The notes under the pieces were generated by a model, which did no database searches, was not told the DNA's origin, and worked only from the letters and a program-made list of their open reading frames with translations. A stretch of 6,729 bases of DNA from Clostridia bacterium (GTDB lineage: Bacteria > Bacillota > Clostridia > Oscillospirales > Acutalibacteraceae), in NCBI GenBank assembly GCA_017631745.1, contig JAGBSR010000241.1:1-6729 (forward strand), written 5' to 3'. Below are positions 1 through 5,111 of the stretch, in pieces; the stretch's first letter is position 1, and each line of letters starts with the position of its first letter. Position numbers and translations under genes: made by a program.

Positions 1-539
1 GTGGTGCAAAGCTTGATGATGGGGGGCTGTACCAGAGGCACAAGAGCCATGTATGAATATGCGGCAACCATGATAGCACCGATATACTTTGAGCCGAGCT
101 CCATTGAAACAGCAATAGCTGTGGGGCCGTCAGCAGCACCGATGATACCGATTGATGCGGCATCTTTAATGTCGAAGCCTAAAAGAGATGCAAGGCAAAG
201 GGTAAAGAAAATACCGAACTGAGCCGCAGCACCGAAAAGCATAAGCTTCGGATTTGTAAGAAGGGGGGTGAAGTCGATCATAGCACCGATACCGATGAAA
301 AGAATAAGGGGCATAAGCTCACCGAACTCGTTGTCGATACCGACTCTGAACATAACGTCAATAATGTGCTTTGCGCCTGAGTTAGGCAGGTTGATAAGAA
401 TTGCACCGAATCCCATAGGTAAAAGGAGTGAGGGCTCCATTTCCTTTTTGATTGCAAGGAAAATAAGAAGAGCACCGATAATCCACATTGCTATCTGAGG
501 GAAGGTGACAGTGGTAAAGTTTTCAAGTAAAACTCCCAT
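1..539 (-). CDS. oadB: Na+-translocating oxaloacetate decarboxylase beta subunit (3' part missing)
   Basis: This is the integral membrane subunit that decarboxylates carboxybiotin and couples it to Na+ export (family knowledge: OadB/MmdB/GcdB). The first 179 residues are present; the gene runs off the window's left edge, and family members are usually about 370-430 residues. Visible family blocks are MEPSLLLPMGFGAIL (34-48), FIGIGAMIDFTPLL (81-94) and the signature GIIGAADGPTAI (131-142). Asp137 in the DGPT motif lies in the region where the family has its Na+/proton-coupling aspartate. Hydrophobic membrane segments lie near residues 15-30, 76-92, 100-120 and 152-172. The ATG at 537-539 is preceded by GGAGGTG with a 6-base spacer, 18 bases after the biotin carrier gene, so it is the last visible gene of the operon. 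Which substrate the complex uses is set by the alpha subunit, not by this one. Confidence 0.93.
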   Translation of the reverse strand, partial: MGVLLENFTTVTFPQIAMWIIGALLIFLAIKKEMEPSLLLPMGFGAILINLPNSGAKHIIDVMFRVGIDNEFGELMPLILFIGIGAMIDFTPLLTNPKLMLFGAAAQFGIFFTLCLASLLGFDIKDAASIGIIGAADGPTAIAVSMELGSKYIGAIMVAAYSYMALVPLVQPPIIKLCT

Positions 540-557
540 TATTTACACCTCCGTAAA

Positions 558-941
558 TCAGATAACAGCAAGAACGTCGTCTGTGTTTACTGTTGAACCC
601 TTGGAAACAAGAATCTGCTTAACTGTACCGTCACAGGGAGCAACGATGTCATTTTCCATTTTCATTGCTTCAAGAACCATAAGCACGTCACCTGACTTAA
701 CAGCCTGGCCTACGCTTACAGCTACACTGAGAATTGAACCGGGCATGGGTGAAGGAATGGTTGTGCCTTCAGAGGAAACTGCCTGAGCAGCGGGAGCTGC
801 TACAGGTGCGGGTGCTGCTGCCACGGGTGCAGGAGCTGCTACGGGAGCTGCTGCAGCTGCAGTTACGTTAGTTACAACTGCTTCCTGTTCTGTTACTTCA
901 ACTTCATAGTTTTTTCCGTTTAAATTAACTACATATTTCAT
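558..941 (-). CDS. Biotin carboxyl carrier subunit of the decarboxylase
   Basis: This 127-residue protein carries CO2 on biotin between the alpha carboxyltransferase site and the beta channel. The N-terminal 25 residues (MKYVVNLNGKNYEVEV...) form the short lead-in strand typical of decarboxylase biotin carriers. A flexible Ala/Pro linker covers about residues 28-53, and the biotinyl domain covers about 60-127. The domain has PMPG at 65-68 and the biotinylation site EAMKM at 91-95, which makes Lys94 the modified residue. In Klebsiella-type OadA this domain is fused to alpha; here it is a separate gene, as in glutaconyl- and methylmalonyl-CoA decarboxylases. The start is well supported: GGAGGA (951-956) lies 9 bases upstream, inside the last codons of the preceding gene, whose stop is only 2 bases away, so the two genes are probably translationally coupled. 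Confidence 0.95.
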   Translation of the reverse strand: MKYVVNLNGKNYEVEVTEQEAVVTNVTAAAAAPVAAPAPVAAAPAPVAAPAAQAVSSEGTTIPSPMPGSILSVAVSVGQAVKSGDVLMVLEAMKMENDIVAPCDGTVKQILVSKGSTVNTDDVLAVI

Positions 942-943
942 AA

Positions 944-1312
944 TTATTTATCCTCCATAAGTTTGATTGAGTGGAATTTAAGTCTTGAAAGGGGAATTCC
1001 TGTTTTATCTGAAACGATAGCCATAATAACTGCTGCTTGCTTTTCTTCAACGCCTGTAAGTACGGGACCTGCGTATACTGCACTTGCCGGTGCTGCTGCC
1101 GGAGCCGCTACAGGAGCTGCCACTGTCTGAGCAGGAGCTTTCCTTGAGTTAATTGCCTTTGCAATATAAACATAAAGAATAAATCCGATTGCAAAAAGTG
1201 CTACTGTGATTGCAGGAACAGGAAGGTCACCTGAAACCGTTATAGCTGTCGGGCCGTCTGCGCCGCCTATAACAGCCACAGATGCATCAAGGAGATTTGA
1301 CATAATATTCAT
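944..1312 (-). CDS. Small membrane-anchored decarboxylase subunit (OadG/MmdD-like gamma/delta)
   Basis: This 122-residue protein has the architecture of OadG/MmdD, which by family knowledge anchors and assembles the alpha and biotin subunits on the beta channel. Its N-terminus carries VIGGADGPTAI (14-24), nearly the same as the beta-subunit signature. It is followed by one transmembrane helix (about 32-51), an Ala/Pro linker (about 59-78) and a C-terminal module (about 88-122). That module, with EEKQAAVIMAIVSDKTG and LKFHSIKLM, looks like the conserved tail of clostridial delta subunits. The start at 1312 is supported by AAGGGGG, which overlaps the alpha stop codon at 1325-1327 with a 7-base spacer; Met4 at 1303 is less well placed. 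The gene sits between alpha and the biotin carrier. Pairwise similarity of this family is weak, so the name rests on architecture and context. Confidence 0.82.
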   Translation of the reverse strand: MNIMSNLLDASVAVIGGADGPTAITVSGDLPVPAITVALFAIGFILYVYIAKAINSRKAPAQTVAAPVAAPAAAPASAVYAGPVLTGVEEKQAAVIMAIVSDKTGIPLSRLKFHSIKLMEDK

Positions 1313-1324
1313 ATCTTTTCCCCC

Positions 1325-2701
1325 TTATACTTCTCTGATAGTGTATTTGAAGGTGTTTCTTGCCTTTTCCTCACGCTTGTCGAAGAATGCTTCTGCCTGA
1401 GTGGGGAATGAAATATATGAAAGAACATCTTCTTCGCTCTTTGCCTTGTCGCCGATTTCAGCCTTTGCCTTTTCCATGTAAGGCTCAAGCGTATCTGCGA
1501 AACGGCAGGTTACGGGCTTCTCGTCACCGAGAATCTTTTTAGCAAGCTCTGCATTTACTTCGCCGGGAGCCTTGCCGTAGAAACCAAAGAAATAGTTCTT
1601 GATTTCCTTTGAGATGTTCTTATATCTTTCACCTGCGAGAACATTTGATGTTGCCTGAACACCAACCATCTGGCTCAGAGGAGTTACAAGAGGAGGATAA
1701 CCTAAATCTTCTCTTACTCTGGGCACTTCGAGAAGTACCTCTTCAAACTTGTCAAGCTTGCCTGCAGCTGTGAGCTGAGCAACAAGGTTTGAAAGCATAC
1801 CGCCGGGTACCTGATAAAGAAGTGCATCTGTATCTGTTGCAAGAACAACGGGATTGAGTAGACCGCTTTCAAGCACCTTTGCTCTGATAGGCTTGAAGAA
1901 GTCGTTGATCTTTTTGAGTGACTCCATTTTAACATCAATTTCATAGCCCTGCTGACCGAGAGCATAAACAAGTGTTTCTGTAGGAGGCTGTGAAGTACCG
2001 CCTGAGAAACATGAAATAGCTGTATCGATTACATCTGCGCCTGCTTCAACCGCTTTCTGAAGAGTGAGAGCGCCGAGACCTGTTGTTGAGTGTGTGTGAA
2101 CAACAACGGGAAGCTTAACCTCAGCCTTGATAGCCTTAACAAGGTCATATGCCTCCTGAGGTCCCATAATACCCGCCATATCCTTGATACAGATTGACAT
2201 AACGCCCATCTTTTCCATATCCTTAGCAAGGCTCACGTAGTTTTCAAGTGAGTGGATAGGTGAAAGAGTGTAGCAGATTGTGCCCGAGGGATGTGCACCG
2301 CACTTAAGAGTTTCATCAACGGCAACCTCAATATTGCGAAGGTCGTTGAGAGCGTCAAAGATACGGATAATATCAATACCGTTTTCAACTGACTTTCTGA
2401 TGAATGCTCTTACAACATCATCGGGATAATGCTTATAGCCTAAGAGGTTCTGACCTCTGAGAAGCATCTGAAGCTTTGTATTGGGACAAGCCTTACGGAT
2501 TTTTCTGAGTCTTTCCCAGGGATCTTCATTAAGGTAACGAAGACACGAGTCAAAGGTCGCACCGCCCCAGCACTCAAGTGAATAATAGCCTGCTTTGTCA
2601 AGCTCACCGAGAATAGGTTCGAAATCCGAGAAGGGCATTCTGGTTGCGATAAGTGACTGATTTGCGTCACGGAGAATTGTTTCTGTAAATTGTACTTTCA
2701 A
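1325..2701 (-). CDS. oadA: Oxaloacetate decarboxylase alpha subunit (carboxyltransferase, no biotin domain)
   Basis: This protein transfers the carboxyl group of oxaloacetate to carrier biotin, leaving pyruvate. It has 458 residues. The TIM-barrel domain covers about 1-265 and has RDANQS (11-16), GGATFD (46-51) and LRGQNLLGYK (81-90). The metal and active-site set is Asp12, Lys173 (IKDMAG, the carbamylated Lys in relatives) and His202/His204 (HTHSTTG), with GGTSQPPTE following at 234-242. The conserved carboxylase (PYC_OADA) domain covers about 285-455 and has YQVPGGMLSNL (297-307) and PLVTPLSQMVGVQA (337-350). Klebsiella OadA is about 595 residues because it carries the biotin domain, which is a separate gene here. 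The start codon is TTG: no ATG or GTG lies in frame between it and a stop at 2732-2734, and GGGGTG lies 5 bases upstream. It is the first gene of the operon. Pyruvate as product is inferred from the 5S/OADA family; methylmalonyl-CoA enzymes use an unrelated 12S-type alpha. Confidence 0.93.
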   Translation of the reverse strand: MKVQFTETILRDANQSLIATRMPFSDFEPILGELDKAGYYSLECWGGATFDSCLRYLNEDPWERLRKIRKACPNTKLQMLLRGQNLLGYKHYPDDVVRAFIRKSVENGIDIIRIFDALNDLRNIEVAVDETLKCGAHPSGTICYTLSPIHSLENYVSLAKDMEKMGVMSICIKDMAGIMGPQEAYDLVKAIKAEVKLPVVVHTHSTTGLGALTLQKAVEAGADVIDTAISCFSGGTSQPPTETLVYALGQQGYEIDVKMESLKKINDFFKPIRAKVLESGLLNPVVLATDTDALLYQVPGGMLSNLVAQLTAAGKLDKFEEVLLEVPRVREDLGYPPLVTPLSQMVGVQATSNVLAGERYKNISKEIKNYFFGFYGKAPGEVNAELAKKILGDEKPVTCRFADTLEPYMEKAKAEIGDKAKSEEDVLSYISFPTQAEAFFDKREEKARNTFKYTIREV

Positions 2702-2706
2702 ATTAT

Positions 2707-2712
2707 CACCCC
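2707..2712 (-). promoter_or_regulatory. Ribosome binding site fixing the TTG start of oadA
   Basis: GGGGTG on the minus strand, continuing as GGGGTGAT, is one base short of the anti-SD complement GGAGGTGAT. It lies 5 bases before TTG at 2699-2701. With no ATG or GTG in frame upstream, it decides the start. Confidence 0.7.
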
Positions 2713-2728
2713 ATATGTTTTTTCGAAA

Positions 2729-2747
2729 TTTTCAACATAAGTTAAAA
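2729..2747. repeat. Imperfect inverted repeat in the oad leader, possible operator
   Basis: On the minus strand it reads TTTTAAC-TTAT-GTTGAAAA, with arms that match except at one position. It falls just downstream of the predicted transcription start (about 2757) and upstream of the oadA ribosome binding site. That is a position where a repressor could block transcription, or where the RNA could fold weakly. No regulator family is recognised. In AT-rich DNA such a repeat can arise by chance. Confidence 0.25.
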
Positions 2748-2763
2748 CTTTCCGCTAGTGTAT

Positions 2764-2792
2764 ATCATACACAAAAATCAAGCAGATTTCAA
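2764..2792 (-). promoter_or_regulatory. Candidate sigma-A promoter of the oad operon
   Basis: On the minus strand TTGAAA (2787-2792) and TATGAT (2764-2769) are separated by 17 bases, each one or two bases from consensus. This predicts a transcript start near 2757 and a leader of about 55 bases before the oadA start. The -35 box is one arm of a small inverted repeat, TTTCAA-N5-TTGAAA (2787-2803), which could be an operator or chance. Confidence 0.6.
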
Positions 2793-2910
2793 GCTATTTG
2801 AAACTTTTTGATAATCTTTAGTAGTTTGCTCAGTATTACAGCTTAAAAATCTCTCTGTTTTTATGTAAAATGTTGCCAATTCTACATTAAAATTAATATG
2901 CCGTCAAAAA

Positions 2911-2939
2911 TTGACAACAATCGACACAAGTGATAAAAT
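2911..2939 (+). promoter_or_regulatory. Strong sigma-A promoter of the small membrane protein gene
   Basis: A perfect TTGACA (2911-2916) is followed after 17 bases by TAAAAT (2934-2939). A TG one base before the -10 box (2931-2932) gives an extended -10. The predicted start is near 2946, about 30 bases before the CTG start codon. The -35 box overlaps a short perfect inverted repeat, GTCAA-AAA-TTGAC (2903-2915). Confidence 0.75.
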
Positions 2940-2961
2940 GGTTCTGTCCGCATTTTATTAG

Positions 2962-2968
2962 AAGGAGG
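2962..2968 (+). promoter_or_regulatory. Consensus ribosome binding site that points to a CTG start
   Basis: AAGGAGG is a full anti-SD match. The only in-frame start at normal distance is CTG at 2977, 8 bases downstream. An ATG at 2970-2972 is just 1 base away, is in another frame and closes after 7 codons at 2991-2993. Confidence 0.75.
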
Positions 2969-2976
2969 GATGTTTT

Positions 2977-3441
2977 CTGAAGAAGATTTTTGACCCGAAG
3001 CTGACGGTAAAAGCTCTTTCAGCCCTGCTGATATTTTCTTTCGTAGCCACGGTTATCAGCTTTTCCGTGGCGTATATTGAAAATAAAAATTACAACGCCC
3101 TGAGTGCCAAATATGATCAGACTCTGGAAAAGGTCAGCGACCTTGAGGTTTCCGTGGCTGCTCTTATGTCAGCATCTGTTTCTGATACAAGCGACAGCTC
3201 TCCCTCGTACCCTGCCGAAACACCGACAGAAAGCACAACGACAACCGAAGAGGAAAACACAGCCTCGGCTACAGAAAGTACAACTGCTTCAGAGACACCG
3301 TCGGGGACATATTATGTAACACAAAGCGGAAATAAATATCATACGGCGTACTGCTCATATCTCAGTAAATCGAAAATAGCAATCACTATGGACAGAATCA
3401 AAGCCGAGGGCTACTCACCCTGCTCGAGATGCATCAAGTAA
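2977..3441 (+). CDS. Membrane-anchored protein with C-terminal His/Cys3 putative metal-binding domain
   Basis: I do not recognise a named gene. Read from CTG at 2977 the protein has 154 residues. It starts with a basic KKIFDPK lead and a hydrophobic helix (about 11-33), so it is a signal anchor or uncleaved signal peptide with the rest outside the cell. A short heptad-like segment follows (about 38-65, with LSAKYDQTLEKVSDLEVSV). Next comes a Ser/Thr/Glu/Pro stalk (about 66-109), then a compact domain (about 110-153) with YYVTQSGNKYH, Cys126, GYSPCSRC. His122, Cys126, Cys149 and Cys152 are spaced H-x3-C-x22-C-x2-C, like the tail seen on various Firmicute surface proteins and nucleases; zinc binding is inferred. 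A later GTG at 3067 would delete the whole membrane helix and has no ribosome binding site, so I chose CTG. It is monocistronic, divergent from oadA and ends at a terminator. Confidence 0.8.
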   Translation: MKKIFDPKLTVKALSALLIFSFVATVISFSVAYIENKNYNALSAKYDQTLEKVSDLEVSVAALMSASVSDTSDSSPSYPAETPTESTTTTEEENTASATESTTASETPSGTYYVTQSGNKYHTAYCSYLSKSKIAITMDRIKAEGYSPCSRCIK

Positions 3442-3616
3442 ATTATGAATTCGGAATTGCGCCCAGGACCGCATAATAAAAGCACCTTCGCACCGCAGAA
3501 TTTACAAAATCCACCTGAATAAATCAGGTGGATTTTTTTATCAGGCAGTAATGGGCGGAAGAGACGCATCGGCATCCTCGCAGGCGCCCCGCGATTCCGA
3601 ATTCATAATTCATAAT
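3441..3616. mobile_element. MITE-like intergenic element with 21-bp terminal inverted repeats
   Basis: The arms at 3441-3461 and 3590-3610 are inverted copies with one mismatch. The inner 16 bases, ATTATGAATTCGGAAT and ATTCCGAATTCATAAT, match perfectly. The right end continues with a second copy of ATTCATAAT up to about 3616. The element is about 170-176 bp, has no ORF of note and encloses a terminator hairpin. Its right half (3550-3595) is clearly more GC-rich than the flanks. It fills the entire gap between two convergent genes, its left end sharing the final base of one stop codon and its right end reaching the other. Arms, size and lack of coding capacity fit a non-autonomous element or palindromic repeat unit. 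I cannot see copy number or a clear target duplication from this window. Confidence 0.6.
3506..3539. terminator. Bidirectional intrinsic terminator between convergent genes
   Basis: A perfect 13-bp stem, AAAATCCACCTGA (3506-3518) with TCAGGTGGATTTT (3524-3536), has a 5-base loop and is followed by T to 3539, giving a run of seven T on the plus strand. It ends the small membrane protein transcript. In the other direction the run is only TTTT, so it may also serve ypeB but more weakly. It lies inside the inverted-repeat element. Confidence 0.9.
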
Positions 3617-4956
3617 CACCTTGTCATAATCCCGCCGTCGGCATACAGAAGCAACAGAATATCTTTTTCTTCACCTGTGGCTTTATCGATATAAATAAGC
3701 ACCTGCTGACCTTTTTTGTCCTTGCATCTGAACTCATAGCAATAAGCCTCTTTGCCTGTATAAAGCGGAATTACCGCAGAGGCCTCTCTTAGAATCTGAA
3801 GGTCATCGGAAATAATTTCCCGTGCCTGCTCAAGGGTGAAATTTTCTTCATAGATATCTCTTTTTGTGTGGTTCATCAGATAGCCTCTTGCATCAACACT
3901 GAGAATTTCTCCGTTATCAAGAGCAACACTGACCTTGATTAAATCGCTGTAGTGAACTATGCCGTCTTTACTGTAGGCAAAATTGACAGTACAAACTCCG
4001 TCGTACAAGGAATAATAGGTATCTCTCATTGAGGCGTATCCTGCTTCGTTCAGAAATTTTTTTGCTCTTTTTATTCCTTCTTCACTGCTTATGGTTTCTT
4101 CTCCCGTATCTCTCGGATTTATCATATAGCAAAGCATTCCGCCCCTTTTTGTAATAGCTGTTCCGATATCGCCCTTGCTGAAGCAGTAAAGGTCAATCTG
4201 AGAGTTTACATCGGCTTCTTCTCTGAGACTCTCAGGCTTTGCACCTATAAATTCTCCTGCCTTTTTTCTCGCTTCATCTCTTGTTATTTCGTCCAGCACT
4301 TTCAGCATTTTTCCGCCGTTTTTACTGCTTATATTATCGGCAAAGGGACCATCGTAAATAAGAGTGGGATAGTCTGCTAAATTCTGATCGGCATCTGACA
4401 TTGACTCGCTGAAGGTTCCTGGCAATTCTTCTTCAGGCGTAAGGGTATCAACCTGTTTTTCGCTTATTATTTCGCCCTTATAACTGCCGTCTCTTATTTT
4501 GCCGAGACTTTCGCTGAGACTTTTTGAATAGGCAAGCAGCTCTTTCATATTTTCCTTCTGATTTACTGTCAGGGAAAGCCTGTCCCCATTATCGGCAACA
4601 GCACCTGTAAAGGCTCCAATCTGCGAGAGAAACTTATATATCTCCTCACTGCGGATATTCTTATCCGTAAGCTGACTCAGAGACACCTTGGCACAGGATG
4701 CCTGACGGCTCAGATCGTTGCTTATGTCCGAGAGCATTTTACCCGTTGCACAATATGTGCCCTTCTGCAGACTTACGGTGATATTGTCAAGACTTTCGCA
4801 AAGCTCACTCAGGGCTCTCTCATATGCGATTTCAACGCTGAACTTATATTTTGAAGCTTTATTTGCATAAACAACAGTGCTCACCAACAGCACTATGCAG
4901 GCAACGGACAGATAGCTTATTGCCCTGATAAATTTCTTCTTCACATCGGAATTCAT
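3616..4956 (-). CDS. ypeB: Spore germination protein YpeB
   Basis: YpeB is made in the forespore and is needed for the cortex lytic enzyme SleB to be placed and stable in the dormant spore (known from Bacillus). Read from 4956 this copy has 446 residues, close to the roughly 450 of B. subtilis YpeB. It has a basic N-terminus, one membrane helix (about 14-32), and a helical region to about 155. The hallmark ADYPTLIYDGPFADNIS follows (about 194-210), and then PepSY-type repeats fill the C-terminal half, including VALDNGEILSVDARGYLMNH (about 344-363) and ATGEEKDILLLL (about 426-437). The ATG at 4962 is only 2 bases from AAGGGG, while the one at 4956 is 8 bases away, so I chose 4956; the longer form would add two residues. 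sleB is not adjacent: the upstream neighbour is a divergent metabolic gene. I found no convincing sigma-G promoter. Confidence 0.93.
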   Translation of the reverse strand: MNSDVKKKFIRAISYLSVACIVLLVSTVVYANKASKYKFSVEIAYERALSELCESLDNITVSLQKGTYCATGKMLSDISNDLSRQASCAKVSLSQLTDKNIRSEEIYKFLSQIGAFTGAVADNGDRLSLTVNQKENMKELLAYSKSLSESLGKIRDGSYKGEIISEKQVDTLTPEEELPGTFSESMSDADQNLADYPTLIYDGPFADNISSKNGGKMLKVLDEITRDEARKKAGEFIGAKPESLREEADVNSQIDLYCFSKGDIGTAITKRGGMLCYMINPRDTGEETISSEEGIKRAKKFLNEAGYASMRDTYYSLYDGVCTVNFAYSKDGIVHYSDLIKVSVALDNGEILSVDARGYLMNHTKRDIYEENFTLEQAREIISDDLQILREASAVIPLYTGKEAYCYEFRCKDKKGQQVLIYIDKATGEEKDILLLLYADGGIMTR

Positions 4957-4964
4957 ATACATTT

Positions 4965-4970
4965 CCCCTT
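4965..4970 (-). promoter_or_regulatory. Ribosome binding site of ypeB
   Basis: AAGGGG on the minus strand lies 8 bases from the ATG at 4956 but only 2 bases from the ATG at 4962, favouring the shorter protein. It is a moderate match to AAGGAGG. Confidence 0.55.
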
Positions 4971-5051
4971 TTATTGTTGGTTTTATTGAAAATTGCTAAA
5001 ATTATTTTACGAAGTATTCACAAAAATATCCCTAATTTTTAATTTGATTCA

Positions 5052-5080
5052 TTGCATAAATTATATATTTATAGTATAAT
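5052..5080 (+). promoter_or_regulatory. Sigma-A promoter of the cysteine desulfurase-thiI operon
   Basis: TTGCAT (5052-5057) and a perfect TATAAT (5075-5080) are 17 bases apart. The predicted start near 5087 leaves a leader of about 25 bases. It also shows that an in-frame TTG at 5052 and ATG at 5079 lie in the promoter and cannot be the start of translation. Confidence 0.8.
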
Positions 5081-5096
5081 GTATGATGATTATTAT

Positions 5097-5104
5097 GAGG
5101 AGGT
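5097..5104 (+). promoter_or_regulatory. Ribosome binding site fixing the TTG start of the desulfurase
   Basis: GAGGAGGT is a near-perfect anti-SD match. TTG at 5112 is in frame and 8 bases after GGAGG (5099-5103). An ATG at 5105-5107 is 1 base away and out of frame, and it stops after 7 codons at 5126-5128. Confidence 0.75.
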
Positions 5105-5111
5105 ATGCCCA

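Noticed and set aside
1..222. Open frame on the plus strand opposite oadB, and a similar one at 1206-1400
   Set aside because: Both contain the antisense reading of the ADGPTAI codons, so they only mirror the shared motif on the minus strand.
785..870. Repetitive GCTGC/GGTGC-rich DNA that looks like a short tandem array
   Set aside because: It encodes the Ala/Pro linker of the biotin carrier; the units are irregular and there are no spacers, so it is not a CRISPR array or satellite.
2821..2900. Possible small RNA or riboswitch in the oad/small-protein spacer
   Set aside because: The stretch is AT-rich with no stable hairpin or recognisable conserved core; apart from the two promoters and short inverted repeats I see nothing there.
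2970..2993. ATG with 7 codons as the true start of the small protein followed by a frameshift
   Set aside because: The ATG is only 1 base from the SD, while in-frame CTG is at the ideal distance and gives a normal basic lead plus helix without assuming an error.
5015..5020. TGAATA on the minus strand upstream of ypeB as a sigma-F/G -35 box
   Set aside because: No acceptable -10 box lies at the right distance, so a forespore promoter cannot be supported from sequence alone.
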